A stretch of 51,723 nucleotides of DNA from Gammaproteobacteria bacterium. GTDB lineage: Bacteria > Pseudomonadota > Gammaproteobacteria > Legionellales > Legionellaceae. The notes under the pieces were generated by a model. The model did not search any database, was not told the DNA's origin, and worked only from the letters and a program-made list of their open reading frames with translations. Position numbers and translations under genes: made by a program. Of this stretch, positions 7,478-16,537 are shown piece by piece. Each line of letters begins with the position of its first letter. Within the stretch, counting starts at the first letter, position 1. The stretch spans positions 1-51,723 of the forward strand of contig JAHZKF010000041.1 in NCBI GenBank assembly GCA_022600575.1, read 5' to 3'.

Positions 7478-9475
7478 ATGAGCACACGATTTCATTTATG
7501 TTCTGAGTTTACGCCTAAGGGAGATCAGCCGCGCGCGATTAAAGGCTTGGTTGAAGGCCTTAAAGATGGACTTGCGCGTCAAGTGCTCTTAGGTGTTACA
7601 GGTTCAGGTAAAACGTATACGATTGCAGAGGTGATTCAAGCACTTGAGCGTCCTACGCTGATTATGGCGCCGAATAAAACACTTGCAGCACAACTGTATG
7701 GTGAATTTAAAGCCTTTTTTCCAGACAATGCAGTTGAGTATTTTGTGTCATATTATGATTATTATCAGCCTGAAGCGTATGTGCCATCATCTGATATGTT
7801 TATTGAGAAAGATGCTTCTATTAATGAACATATTGAACAAATGCGTCTGTCAGCAACCAAGGCCTTGCTTGAGCGAAGTGATGCGATTGTGGTTGCGAGT
7901 GTATCGGCGATTTATGGACTGGGAGACCCGGTTGCGTATTTAAATATGCTGTTGCACTTGTCTTGTGGTGAGAAAATTAATCAGCGTGATATTTTAAAGC
8001 GTTTAGCTGAAATGCAATATACGCGTAATCCAACCACTTTATCGAGAGGACAGTTTCGAGTACACGGAGATGTGATTGATATCTTTCCAGCAGACGCTGA
8101 AAAAGAAGCTGTTCGCGTACAATTATTTGATGACGAAGTAGAAAGTATCGCTATATTTGATCCATTAACGGGTGAAGTCATGAAGCGTTTGCCACGTATT
8201 ACGATTTTTCCTAAAACACATTATGCAACGCCACGTGAACGTATGTTGAGTGCGATGGAGCTGATTAAGCCTGAGCTTCAAGAACGCCTTAAAGTATTGA
8301 TAGCAGAAAATAAATTAGTTGAAGCACAGCGCCTTGAGCAAAGAACACGTTTTGACTTAGAAATGATGCAAGAGCTTGGATACTGTAGTGGTGTTGAAAA
8401 CTATTCAAGGCATTTATCAGGACGCGCAGAAGGGGAGGCGCCATCAACGCTTTTTGATTATTTGCCAGATAATGCCTTGCTGGTGATTGATGAGTCACAT
8501 GTGACAGTGCCTCAAATTGGTGGCATGTATAAAGGTGATCGCGCACGTAAAGAAACGTTAGTTGAATATGGGTTTCGTCTGCCCTCGGCACTTGATAATA
8601 GACCCCTTCAATTTGAAGAATTTGAGGCACGTTCACCACAAACGATTTATGTTTCAGCAACACCCGGACCTCGTGAAATGGATGCGGCAGATAATGTGGT
8701 AGAGCAGGTGGTGCGACCAACAGGTTTGGTTGATCCTGAAGTAGAGATTCGTCCTGTGACTAATCAGGTAGATGATTTGCTTTCTGAAATTCGCACAACC
8801 ATTCAAGCAGGTGACAGAGTACTTGTGACGACATTAACCAAGCGTATGGCAGAAAATCTTACAGAATATTTGCAGGGGTATGGTATTTTGGTGCGCTATT
8901 TACATGCTGATATAGACACTGTTGAGCGGATGGAAATTATTCGTGATTTGCGATTAGGTGTGTTTGATGTACTGGTTGGGATTAATTTATTGCGTGAAGG
9001 CTTAGATATGCCAGAGGTTGCTTTGGTGGCTATTTTAGATGCGGATAAAGAAGGATTTTTACGCTCAGATAGGTCGCTTATCCAAACCATTGGACGTGCA
9101 GCAAGGCATCTTAAGGGCCGTGCTATTTTGTATGCAGATAAAATCACAGGCTCAATGCAGCGGGCACTGGATGAAACAGAGCGTAGGCGTGTCAAGCAAG
9201 AAGCATTTAACCAAGAGCACGGGATTACACCGCAAGGAATCAAAAAAGCAGTAGCGGATATTCTTGAACGTGAATGTGTGGATGAAGCAGCAGAGGTATC
9301 TAAAGAAGTATTGGACGCACCTGCTTTTGAGTCTCAAGAGAGTTTAACTAAACAAATCAATAAGCTAGAAAAAACAATGCAGAAGCATGTTAAAAACTTG
9401 GCATTTGAAGAAGCTGCTGTGGTGCGAGACCAAATGCTTGCTTTAAAACATCAGTTGTTACAGCCTAAGGCTTAA
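7478..9475 (+). CDS. uvrB: Excinuclease ABC subunit B
   Basis: UvrB is the helicase-like damage-verification subunit of nucleotide excision repair and works with UvrA and UvrC. The 665-residue protein has Walker A GVTGSGKT near residue 38, the DNA-clamping beta-hairpin region [15 protein letters not shown], the DESHVTVPQ box, helicase motifs GLDMPEV and QTIGRAARH, and a C-terminal UVR domain that contacts UvrC ([15 protein letters not shown]). The start at [11 protein letters not shown] (7478) has GGGA upstream and matches the usual length. I found no LexA-type SOS box (CTG-N10-CAG) in the short gap to the divergent aminotransferase gene. It converges with the methyltransferase gene, 7 bases apart. 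Confidence 0.97.
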   Translation: MSTRFHLCSEFTPKGDQPRAIKGLVEGLKDGLARQVLLGVTGSGKTYTIAEVIQALERPTLIMAPNKTLAAQLYGEFKAFFPDNAVEYFVSYYDYYQPEAYVPSSDMFIEKDASINEHIEQMRLSATKALLERSDAIVVASVSAIYGLGDPVAYLNMLLHLSCGEKINQRDILKRLAEMQYTRNPTTLSRGQFRVHGDVIDIFPADAEKEAVRVQLFDDEVESIAIFDPLTGEVMKRLPRITIFPKTHYATPRERMLSAMELIKPELQERLKVLIAENKLVEAQRLEQRTRFDLEMMQELGYCSGVENYSRHLSGRAEGEAPSTLFDYLPDNALLVIDESHVTVPQIGGMYKGDRARKETLVEYGFRLPSALDNRPLQFEEFEARSPQTIYVSATPGPREMDAADNVVEQVVRPTGLVDPEVEIRPVTNQVDDLLSEIRTTIQAGDRVLVTTLTKRMAENLTEYLQGYGILVRYLHADIDTVERMEIIRDLRLGVFDVLVGINLLREGLDMPEVALVAILDADKEGFLRSDRSLIQTIGRAARHLKGRAILYADKITGSMQRALDETERRRVKQEAFNQEHGITPQGIKKAVADILERECVDEAAEVSKEVLDAPAFESQESLTKQINKLEKTMQKHVKNLAFEEAAVVRDQMLALKHQLLQPKA

Positions 9476-9482
9476 AGTATCT

Positions 9483-10229
9483 TTATTTTCTAGCAATGAT
9501 TCTTGTCGCAATTTTATTTTTTGCTTTGATTTTTTGAAGTAATTTATCGTGGTCTTCTTTAAGATATGAGAAGAGTTCTCCTCCAAAATTTTCTTCGATG
9601 TAGCCTTGTTGTACTTTAAGGTTATTCAAAAAGGTTTGTACATATTCGAGAAACTGTGGGCTGTCATCTCGGAACGCTATCTCCTTGAATCCAGCGTTGG
9701 TTAAGGCTTGGTGATAAGTGGCTTTTGTTTCAAAAACAAGAGGGCCTGTTTGATGAACAATTTCAGCTGGATACATCCAATCAGCAATGACAAACAAGCC
9801 ATTTTCTTTAAGTTGAGAATGAATTTTTTCAAATAAAGGTGCCTTATTTTTAACGTGATTTAAAACCCCTTTGCTATAAACAACATCAAATGTATTTGGT
9901 TCAAAAGGCATGTCGCCATTGTCGAGATAACATTTAAAATCAAGATGATGTGCGATTTCAGGAGGCGCATTTTTTTGAGCATACTCTGCCATCCAGGGAT
10001 AAATTTCAATCCCTGAAATATCTAAGTTATATTTTTCAGCTAAGTAATAAGCGACGCCACCCATGCCGAACCCAAGATCTAAGGCTTTGATATGATTGAG
10101 CGAGATGTCAGAAAACATATTATCAATAGCAGCTATTCCACCGAGAGATATGAGATGCTTGCCATATAGTGCTTCAAATAATGCAATGTTTTGAGGTTGA
10201 TAAGGGTCTTGATCTGATTTTGATGACAT
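9483..10229 (-). CDS. SAM-dependent methyltransferase, PMT (phosphoethanolamine N-methyltransferase)-like
   Basis: The 248-residue class I methyltransferase has motif I ALDLGFGMGG, the acidic ribose-binding position in SGIEIYPWM, and FDVVYSKGVLNHV as the post-motif. The N-terminal segment ALYGKHLISLGGIAAID resembles the YGxNYISSGG segment that starts phosphoethanolamine N-methyltransferases of the plant and Plasmodium PMT type. Those enzymes make phosphocholine by three methylations. The motif I variant and overall length also fit. Substrate is inferred; another small-molecule methyltransferase of this fold is possible. There is no operon partner. Confidence 0.7.
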   Translation of the reverse strand: MSSKSDQDPYQPQNIALFEALYGKHLISLGGIAAIDNMFSDISLNHIKALDLGFGMGGVAYYLAEKYNLDISGIEIYPWMAEYAQKNAPPEIAHHLDFKCYLDNGDMPFEPNTFDVVYSKGVLNHVKNKAPLFEKIHSQLKENGLFVIADWMYPAEIVHQTGPLVFETKATYHQALTNAGFKEIAFRDDSPQFLEYVQTFLNNLKVQQGYIEENFGGELFSYLKEDHDKLLQKIKAKNKIATRIIARK

Positions 10230-10314
10230 TTCGTTACTTATTTGGGGTGAAGAGAGGGTAGTTTAATGTGAAGTGAATGAGGATTGGAAGGATAAGTTAT
10301 ATTCGAGCATCGCC

Positions 10315-10343
10315 TTGAAAAGTACCCTTTTTTTGAGTACAAT
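10315..10343 (+). promoter_or_regulatory. Sigma70-like promoter of the toxin-antitoxin pair
   Basis: TTGAAA (10315-10320), a 17-base spacer and TACAAT (10338-10343) form a good sigma70 match 34 bases before the toxin start. AGTAC occurs twice in the spacer/-10 region (10321 and 10336) and could form part of an antitoxin-binding site. Confidence 0.6.
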
Positions 10344-10376
10344 TTAATTGGGCATTAAATGGATTTAGTTTTGAAT

Positions 10377-10655
10377 ATGTATACGGTTATTCTCAGCAAA
10401 AAGGTCAAGCGGGATTTACGGAAACTTCCGCTTCATGTTGTAAGAAAGTTGACCGCGTGGGTTGAGGCAGTGTCATATGAAGGGTTGCATGAGGTTAGGA
10501 AAACACCCGGGTTTCATGATGAGCCATTGAAAGGTGTTCGAGAAGGGCAGCGTTCTATTCGATTAAGCAGAGCTTATCGTGCGATTTATGAAATTGATGA
10601 GCATAATGATATTGTGAAAATTGAGATTGTGGAGGTAAATAAGCATGAATACTAA
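10377..10655 (+). CDS. RelE/ParE-superfamily toxin (HigB-like)
   Basis: This is a 92-residue basic protein with the RelE/ParE fold pattern: MYTVILSKKVKRDLRKLP, a long helix pair, then IRLSRAYRAIYEID and a final strand KIEIVEVNKHEY. Members of this family are mostly ribosome-dependent mRNA endonucleases or gyrase poisons. RSIRLSRAYRAIYE matches the HigB/YafQ side better than ParE. The start at MYTVIL (10377) is chosen over the ATG at 10359 because it begins the first strand. The toxin precedes and overlaps the antitoxin by 11 bases, the gene order seen in higBA and related loci. Confidence 0.8.
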   Translation: MYTVILSKKVKRDLRKLPLHVVRKLTAWVEAVSYEGLHEVRKTPGFHDEPLKGVREGQRSIRLSRAYRAIYEIDEHNDIVKIEIVEVNKHEY

Positions 10656-10962
10656 ACACTCTAAAGTAGCGCTTAAATACCTTGAATCGTTGGTTGGTGG
10701 TAAGTTAACCCTTGGAAAATTATTACTTTCTATTCGTCAGGGCGAGGCATTATCTCAAGTAGAGTTTGCAAAGCAACTTGATATTTCTCGTCAAAATTTA
10801 TGTGATATTGAGCATGATCGTCGGTTTGTGAGCCCTAAAAAAGCCTCTGGATTTGCTTTGAAACTGGGTTATTCTGAAAAGCAGTTTGTACGCTTATGCT
10901 TGCAAGATTTACTTGATCGTGATGGTATTCAGCTCGAAGTTGACGTCCAAGAGGCGGCTTAA
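10645..10962 (+). CDS. XRE-family antitoxin (HigA-like)
   Basis: The 105-residue protein carries a central helix-turn-helix (LSQVEFAKQLDISRQNLCDIEHDRR). It starts inside the last codons of the toxin gene. The expected role is to bind and neutralise the toxin and to repress the shared promoter at 10315. The acidic C-terminus (LEVDVQEAA) is short. It ends one base before the convergent dehydrogenase gene. Pairing is supported by overlap and family; specificity is not tested. Confidence 0.8.
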   Translation: MNTKHSKVALKYLESLVGGKLTLGKLLLSIRQGEALSQVEFAKQLDISRQNLCDIEHDRRFVSPKKASGFALKLGYSEKQFVRLCLQDLLDRDGIQLEVDVQEAA

Positions 10963-10963
10963 T

Positions 10964-11752
10964 TCAAAGAGCTAGGCTCTGAACAGAACCACCATCAACT
11001 CTTATATTACTGCCGGTTATCCAGCGGGCTTCGTCAGAACATAGGTAACAAGCGAGGGAAGCAACATCTTCAGGTTGTCCCAGCGAGTGCTCTTGAAGGA
11101 TGTTTCTGCAAAACTGTGCTGCAAATGCTTCTCTTGTTAAACCTTGTGCCTTTGCACCCTCATCCCAGGCAGGGGTTACAATAACACCGGGCGAGATACT
11201 ATTAGCAGTAATGCCATATTGGCCGAGTTCGTTGGCAAGACTTTTAGTGATAGATAAAAGGGCTGCTTTTGTCATGGCGTAATGTGACATATGACTGCCA
11301 GGGTCGATGCCTTTTTCAGACGATAAAAATAACAGTCGACCCCATTGATTTGATTTCATGGAGGGTAAGATATGCTTTGTGAGATGAACACTACCCATGA
11401 CGTTTAATTTAAACAAATGCTCCCATTCGTCTGAATTAATATTTTCAAAGGCATCAACGCGACCAATAAGACCTGCATTATTAATTAAGATATCAATTTT
11501 TCCGAAGTGTTGAATGGCTGCTTTAGCAATTTCTTGGGTGCTGGATTCAGAAGTTAAGTCGCCTGGAATAACAAAAACTCGGGTTTGATTGTTTTCTGTG
11601 ATGCTTTGTTTTAGAGCGTTTAACTCATCGGGTTTGTTAGAAGTTATGGCAATGTTTGCGCCACTTTTTGCAAGTCTTTCTGCTATGGCTCGTCCGATGC
11701 CTTGGTTCGCACCGGTGATGAGCGCGGTGCGATGATTTAAATTGGTGTGCAT
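10964..11752 (-). CDS. Short-chain dehydrogenase/reductase
   Basis: The classical SDR signatures are complete in 262 residues: the cofactor motif TGANQGIG near residue 14, NNAG in the middle, a catalytic Ser in LFLSSEKG, and YAMTK for the Tyr-Lys pair. The C-terminus DGGSVQSLAL is also typical. The enzyme should use NAD(H) or NADP(H) on an alcohol or ketone; the substrate is not predictable. Residues after the first strand (ITSNKPDEL) lack an Arg-rich NADP site, so the cofactor is uncertain. It follows the VirK-like gene by 12 bases and may be read from the oxidase operon. Confidence 0.85.
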   Translation of the reverse strand: MHTNLNHRTALITGANQGIGRAIAERLAKSGANIAITSNKPDELNALKQSITENNQTRVFVIPGDLTSESSTQEIAKAAIQHFGKIDILINNAGLIGRVDAFENINSDEWEHLFKLNVMGSVHLTKHILPSMKSNQWGRLLFLSSEKGIDPGSHMSHYAMTKAALLSITKSLANELGQYGITANSISPGVIVTPAWDEGAKAQGLTREAFAAQFCRNILQEHSLGQPEDVASLACYLCSDEARWITGSNIRVDGGSVQSLAL

Positions 11753-11764
11753 CGTGGATAGACG

Positions 11765-12175
11765 CTAATTAAATACTTTAACTGCTGTGTCCAGTGGGCA
11801 GACAGCACTCGATTCATTGACTGATACGTTTTGTCCTGTCAGCGCAATGCTTTTAAACTGAAACTGAAGTTCGTTTGTATTGGTTAGTTTATACGTTACA
11901 CTTTCGAAATCAACAGCAGCGCTAGTCTCGTTTGAAACATCAGTGATATAAGGGACGTCAGCAAACTCTAAATGGTCTTTACGTAATGCAATATCATGTG
12001 GTGTTGTATAAATGACTAAATCATCTATTCTGGGCGAGCAAGCGCTAAAATCAATGACGAGTCTGATATTATTGCCGTTTAGAATGCTGGTTCGAATGTC
12101 ATCAAAATGCATGAGCTGTTCGGCATATACTTCTGAGCAGCTCATTAAGAGTAGGCCAAATAATATATTCTTCAT
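11765..12175 (-). CDS. VirK-like secreted protein
   Basis: This is a 136-residue protein with a signal peptide (MKNILFGLLLMSCSEVYA). The mature start, LMHFDDIRTSILNGNNIRLVIDFSACS, resembles the VirK family pattern, in which a short helix is followed by VxVVIDLSxC. Two further Cys-bearing or aromatic strands follow, ending SAVCPLDTAVKVFN. The start at 12175 has GGAG seven bases upstream; longer readings would overlap coxC. VirK proteins are small periplasmic factors of uncertain function found in plant and animal pathogens. It lies 20 bases after coxC. Family call is moderate; no role is proposed. Confidence 0.6.
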   Translation of the reverse strand: MKNILFGLLLMSCSEVYAEQLMHFDDIRTSILNGNNIRLVIDFSACSPRIDDLVIYTTPHDIALRKDHLEFADVPYITDVSNETSAAVDFESVTYKLTNTNELQFQFKSIALTGQNVSVNESSAVCPLDTAVKVFN

Positions 12176-12195
12176 AAAATAGCTCCAGTCAATGA

Positions 12196-13074
12196 TTACA
12201 GCCAATAGACAAAAACAAATAAGAATAACCATACTACATCGACAAAATGCCAATACCAAGCGACGGCTTCAAAACCAAAATGACGCTCAGGGGTAAAATG
12301 TCCGTAAAGTGTGCGAACTAAGATAGTAATCAGCATAATGGTTCCGATGGTGACATGCAAACCATGGAAGCCTGTCAGCATAAAAAAGGTTGTACCATAG
12401 ATACCTGCATCAAGGGTTAGATTCATTTCTGTATAGGCTTCGTGGTACTCATAGGCTTGTAAGCTTAAAAATAAAATACCAAGGGCGACTGTGAGTGCTA
12501 AGCCAATGTGTAACTGACGGCGTTTGTTGAGTTTAAGAGCCCAATGTGCCCAGGTGATGGTGGCACCTGAGGTTAACAAGATAAGGGTATTAATGGCGGC
12601 AAGTCCCCATGCTCCCATGGCTTCATATGCACCAACAAAGGTTTGGTTGTCAGGATTAGTTAAGAGTGGCCAAGTGAACTTAAAGTCGGGCCACAAGGTA
12701 ATGTGTGAGATAGGATGAAGTGCTAAATCTCCCCCAAGCATTGGTAAGCTCCAATAACGCGAGAAAAATAGCGCGCCAAAAAAGGCTCCAAAGAAGCAGA
12801 CTTCTGAAAAAATGAACCAACACATCCCCCAACGAAAGGACTTATCGACACGTAAGTCATAGAGTTCGCGCTGATTTTCATAAATCACTTGGCCAAACCA
12901 GCCAAATAACATAAAGGTAAGAAGAACGAGTCCGAGTGTAAATATATAAGGACCATACCAATCATCATGTAACCAAGATGCAGCGCCCACAAGTGTTGTG
13001 GTAAGGGCTGTTGATGCAACCAAAGGCCAATGACTTGGCTTTGGGATGTAATAGGTGCTGTGATGTGCTCCCAT
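12196..13074 (-). CDS. coxC: Cytochrome c oxidase subunit III
   Basis: The 292-residue subunit III of an aa3-type oxidase has seven membrane segments. It contains WPLVASTALTTTL near the N-terminus, WFIFSEVCFFGAFFGA with the conserved Glu, and GFHGLHVTIGT plus WYWHFVDVVWLFLFV at the C-terminus. It stabilises the catalytic core and has no metal centre. It is the last oxidase gene of the leftward operon, 13 bases after ctaG. Confidence 0.97.
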   Translation of the reverse strand: MGAHHSTYYIPKPSHWPLVASTALTTTLVGAASWLHDDWYGPYIFTLGLVLLTFMLFGWFGQVIYENQRELYDLRVDKSFRWGMCWFIFSEVCFFGAFFGALFFSRYWSLPMLGGDLALHPISHITLWPDFKFTWPLLTNPDNQTFVGAYEAMGAWGLAAINTLILLTSGATITWAHWALKLNKRRQLHIGLALTVALGILFLSLQAYEYHEAYTEMNLTLDAGIYGTTFFMLTGFHGLHVTIGTIMLITILVRTLYGHFTPERHFGFEAVAWYWHFVDVVWLFLFVFVYWL

Positions 13075-13087
13075 AATATATATTCTC

Positions 13088-13621
13088 CTAATTTGTAACG
13101 CGTCCGGTTACATCAAATAAGGTGTAGGCCAGTGTAATTGTTTTAATCTGGGCAGGAAGGTCTGCATCCAGATGAAATAAGAGTGGCATGTCCATGCCTT
13201 CGTGTCCTTCTAATGTTTGTTGTGCAAAACAAAAGCACTCCGTTTTTTTCAAGTATTTTGCTGCAATGCCGGGTGTAACACTTGGTATGGCTTGCACCGT
13301 CATGCGATGTTTGGTTTTATTTTCAGCATAAAAAGCCAAACGTGCAATTTCACCTGGATGCACTTTAACTTTTGTGGTTTTGGGATAAAAGTCCCAAGGA
13401 ATACCTGAATTGTTTGTAGCAACAAATTCCACAAATACCTCACGATCTTTTACAACCGTGGCTTTTGATGGGTCATAGGCCACGGCTTCTGGATTGGTTT
13501 TTCCATTAATACCTAGATTTTTACAGAGACTATTGTAAATTGGAACTAAAAGAAAACCAAAGCCAAACATACCAATTGCCAAAGCAGTCAAAAGCACTGG
13601 TAATTTTATTTTCTTTTTCAT
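13088..13621 (-). CDS. ctaG: Cytochrome c oxidase assembly factor CtaG/Cox11
   Basis: Cox11 delivers copper to the CuB site of subunit I. The 177-residue protein has one N-terminal membrane anchor and a periplasmic domain. The copper-binding motif CFCF is visible (KKTECFCFAQQTL), followed by MDMPLLFHLDADLP. It sits between coxA and coxC, the usual arrangement, with gaps of 13 and 15 bases. Confidence 0.96.
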   Translation of the reverse strand: MKKKIKLPVLLTALAIGMFGFGFLLVPIYNSLCKNLGINGKTNPEAVAYDPSKATVVKDREVFVEFVATNNSGIPWDFYPKTTKVKVHPGEIARLAFYAENKTKHRMTVQAIPSVTPGIAAKYLKKTECFCFAQQTLEGHEGMDMPLLFHLDADLPAQIKTITLAYTLFDVTGRVTN

Positions 13622-13636
13622 CAGTACGCCGCCTTA

Positions 13637-15262
13637 TTATTTAATCTCTGGCGGGGTCGTGAAGCTGTGATAGGGTGGAGGCGAAGATAGCGTCCATTCA
13701 AGGCTTGTGCCACCTTCCCAAACTTGACCATTCACCTTTTTTCCAGCTCGAATGGTGTGAATCACGTTATATAAAAACAACAGTTGTGATAATCCAAACA
13801 TAAAGGCACCAATGGAGACCACGACATTGAAGTTGGTAAATTGTAATGCGTAATCTGGGATACGACGTGGCATGCCAGCAAGCCCTAAGAAGTGCATAGG
13901 GAAAAACGCAATATTGACCGAAATAACAGAAAGCCAGAAGTGCCAGCGCCCCATACATTCGTTATACATACGACCACACCATTTTGGAAGCCAGTAATAA
14001 GTCCCTGAGAAGAGTGCAAAAATAACACCTGGCACTAAGACATAGTGAAAATGTCCGACCACAAAATAGGTGTCTTGGTACTGATAATCAGCAGGAACCA
14101 AAGCAAGCATGATTCCTGTGAAGCCGCCAATGGTAAATAAGAATACGAAGGCTACGGCAAAGAGCATTGGGGTTTCAAATGTCATTGCACCTTTGAACAT
14201 GGTTCCTACCCAGTTAAAGACTTTGATACCAGTAGGGACTGCAATGAGCATGGTTGCATACATGAAGAATAGCTCGGCACCTAAGGGGATACCTGTGGTA
14301 AACATATGATGCGCCCAAACAATAAAGGATAAAACAGCAATACTGATTGTTGCATACACCATAAAGTGGTAACCAAATAAAGCTTTGCGGCTAAAGGTTG
14401 GAATCACTTCAGAAATCACGCCAAAAGCAGGTAACACCAAAACATAGACTTCGGGGTGTCCAAAAAACCAGAAGATGTGTTGAAATAAGATAGGGTCACC
14501 ACCACCAGCTGCTTCAAAAAAGCTGGTACCAAAGTGTCGGTCGGCAAGCATCATCGTCACAGCGCCTGCCAAAACGGGCATGATAGCAATGAGTAAAAAA
14601 GCAGTAATGAGCCAGGTCCAAACAAACATCGGCATTTTCATTAAGGTCATGCCAGGCGCGCGCATATTTAAAATGGTCGCGATAATATTAATTGAGCCCA
14701 TAATAGATGAGATGCCAAGCATATGGACTGCAAAAATCATAAAGTCGGTGCTGGGAGGTGCATATTTAGTAGAGAGTGGCGCATACATAGTCCAGCCAAA
14801 GTTGGGTCCGCCACCGGCATGAAAAAGCGTTGAAAAGAGCAAGGTAAAGGCAAAAGGTAAAATCCAAAAACTCCAGTTATTGAGTCTTGGGAGTGCCATA
14901 TCAGGTGCGCCAATCATCATGGGAACCTGCCAATTGGCCATACCTACAAAAGCAGGCATCACAACGCCGAAAAGCATTACAAGTCCATGCATTGTGGTCA
15001 TTTGGTTGAAAAAATTAGGATCAACCAAGCGGTGTCCGGGTTGAAATAATTCAACTCGAATCAGTAAGGCCATAGCCCCTGCGACAAAAAAGCTGAGCAT
15101 CGCAATCCAAAGATAAAGTGTGCCGATATCTTTGTGGTTGGTGGTAAAAACCCAGCGTTTAATAAAGCCAAAAACACCACGTTTTTGCTCGGGGCCATGG
15201 TCGTCGTCGTGACCTTCATGGATATCATGAAGGGATTCAGGTGTTGTTGTACTGTGACTCAT
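13637..15262 (-). CDS. coxA: Cytochrome c oxidase subunit I (aa3 type)
   Basis: This is the catalytic subunit of 541 residues, with about twelve membrane segments. Heme a and CuB ligands are visible in MTTMHGLVMLFG, WFFGHPEVYVLVLP, WAHHMFTTG and VVGHFHYVLVPG. The Glu in GHPEVY marks an A1-type proton-pumping oxidase. The N-terminus contains a His/Asp-rich stretch (HDIHEGHDDDHGPEQ) before the first helix. Its start overlaps the coxB stop by four bases (ATGA), implying coupled translation. Confidence 0.98.
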   Translation of the reverse strand: MSHSTTTPESLHDIHEGHDDDHGPEQKRGVFGFIKRWVFTTNHKDIGTLYLWIAMLSFFVAGAMALLIRVELFQPGHRLVDPNFFNQMTTMHGLVMLFGVVMPAFVGMANWQVPMMIGAPDMALPRLNNWSFWILPFAFTLLFSTLFHAGGGPNFGWTMYAPLSTKYAPPSTDFMIFAVHMLGISSIMGSINIIATILNMRAPGMTLMKMPMFVWTWLITAFLLIAIMPVLAGAVTMMLADRHFGTSFFEAAGGGDPILFQHIFWFFGHPEVYVLVLPAFGVISEVIPTFSRKALFGYHFMVYATISIAVLSFIVWAHHMFTTGIPLGAELFFMYATMLIAVPTGIKVFNWVGTMFKGAMTFETPMLFAVAFVFLFTIGGFTGIMLALVPADYQYQDTYFVVGHFHYVLVPGVIFALFSGTYYWLPKWCGRMYNECMGRWHFWLSVISVNIAFFPMHFLGLAGMPRRIPDYALQFTNFNVVVSIGAFMFGLSQLLFLYNVIHTIRAGKKVNGQVWEGGTSLEWTLSSPPPYHSFTTPPEIK

Positions 15263-16482
15263 TGTAAACCTCCGGCTTGTGCTTTTTTCACCTGCGTTGC
15301 GGGTTGCTCTAGTTCTTGACGAACTTTGGCAACATCGGCGGGTTGCACGTTTTCATCTGTATTGTTACCCCAGGCATTACGCTCGTAAGTCGCAATGGCT
15401 GCAATGTCTTCGTTTGTTAGTTGCATGCGATAAGGCTGCATAGCTGTCCCTGGCACACCATTTAAAATGATATCAATATGTCTTGATATTGGGTGTCCTA
15501 CGGCAACGGAGCTGCCTTTGAGTGCTGGATAGAGCGGGGGAATGCCCGTACCATCTGCTTGATGACAAGCGCTGCAAAGGATGTCATATTTCTTCTTACC
15601 CTCAGTCATAAGGGTTTCCCGGGTTAACACGGATTGCTCTGGTTGTATCAGGTTGAGCGATTTTTCTGTGAGTTCTAGCGCAGATTTAGACTGTGTTTTA
15701 ACCCACTTATCAAATATTTCATCAGTAACGGCATGAACTTCGATGGGCATGAAGGCATGGTTAACACCGCAAAGCTCTGCACATTGCCCACGATAGATGC
15801 CAGGCTTTTCAATGCGTGCCCAGGCTTCATGCATAAAGCCTGGAATGGCGTCGCGTTTCACACCTAGCTCTGGCACCCACCATGAGTGAATCACATCGTT
15901 TGAAGTCACAAGAAAACGTATTTTTTTGTTAATCGGAACAACAAGTGGCTTATCTACTTCAAGTAGATACCAAGGGTTTTTCGCTTCTTTATTTTGAATT
16001 TGAGCATAGGGTGTTGATAAAACACTAAAGTAGCTAATGCCTTGGTCTAGATATTGATATTGCCACTTCCATTGATAACCGACCACTTTGATGGTCACAT
16101 CAGCTTCAGAGCTATCCTCAAGGTCGATAAGAACACGTGTTGCCGGAATGGCAAGTGCGACTAAAATAATAAAGGGAATGACAGACCAGATAATTTCGAG
16201 GCGTGTGTTATCGTGAAATGATGCAGGCGTATACCCTCGAGATTTTCGATGATGGATAAGAGCGTAAATCATAACACCAAAAACGACAACGCCAATGCCT
16301 GCACAGACCCACATGGCAATCATATGCAATGAATAGATGTCTTTGCTGATGGGGGTGACCCCTTGGTACATATTTAATTGCCACGGGTCAGGTGCTGTTT
16401 CTGCTGCAGAAACAGTTCCTGTGAGCATCATGAGTAGAGTGCTGATGATGATTTGTTTAATGGCGTTTAGTCGCTTTAACAT
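15259..16482 (-). CDS. coxB: Cytochrome c oxidase subunit II with fused cytochrome c domain
   Basis: The order is signal peptide (to about residue 26), two membrane helices, a CuA domain and a C-terminal cytochrome c domain. CuA ligands are His199, Cys234, Cys238, His242 and Met245 (CAELCGVNHAFM). The heme site is CSACH at residues 303-307. This is a caa3-like subunit II that can take electrons through its own heme. It lies 55 bases after the tetraheme cytochrome gene. Confidence 0.97.
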   Translation of the reverse strand: MLKRLNAIKQIIISTLLMMLTGTVSAAETAPDPWQLNMYQGVTPISKDIYSLHMIAMWVCAGIGVVVFGVMIYALIHHRKSRGYTPASFHDNTRLEIIWSVIPFIILVALAIPATRVLIDLEDSSEADVTIKVVGYQWKWQYQYLDQGISYFSVLSTPYAQIQNKEAKNPWYLLEVDKPLVVPINKKIRFLVTSNDVIHSWWVPELGVKRDAIPGFMHEAWARIEKPGIYRGQCAELCGVNHAFMPIEVHAVTDEIFDKWVKTQSKSALELTEKSLNLIQPEQSVLTRETLMTEGKKKYDILCSACHQADGTGIPPLYPALKGSSVAVGHPISRHIDIILNGVPGTAMQPYRMQLTNEDIAAIATYERNAWGNNTDENVQPADVAKVRQELEQPATQVKKAQAGGLQ

Positions 16483-16537
16483 CCTCGTTCCTTAGTTTAT
16501 CTAATCTAATTTTTTCTGCGTTTAAAAGTTGTGTGAT

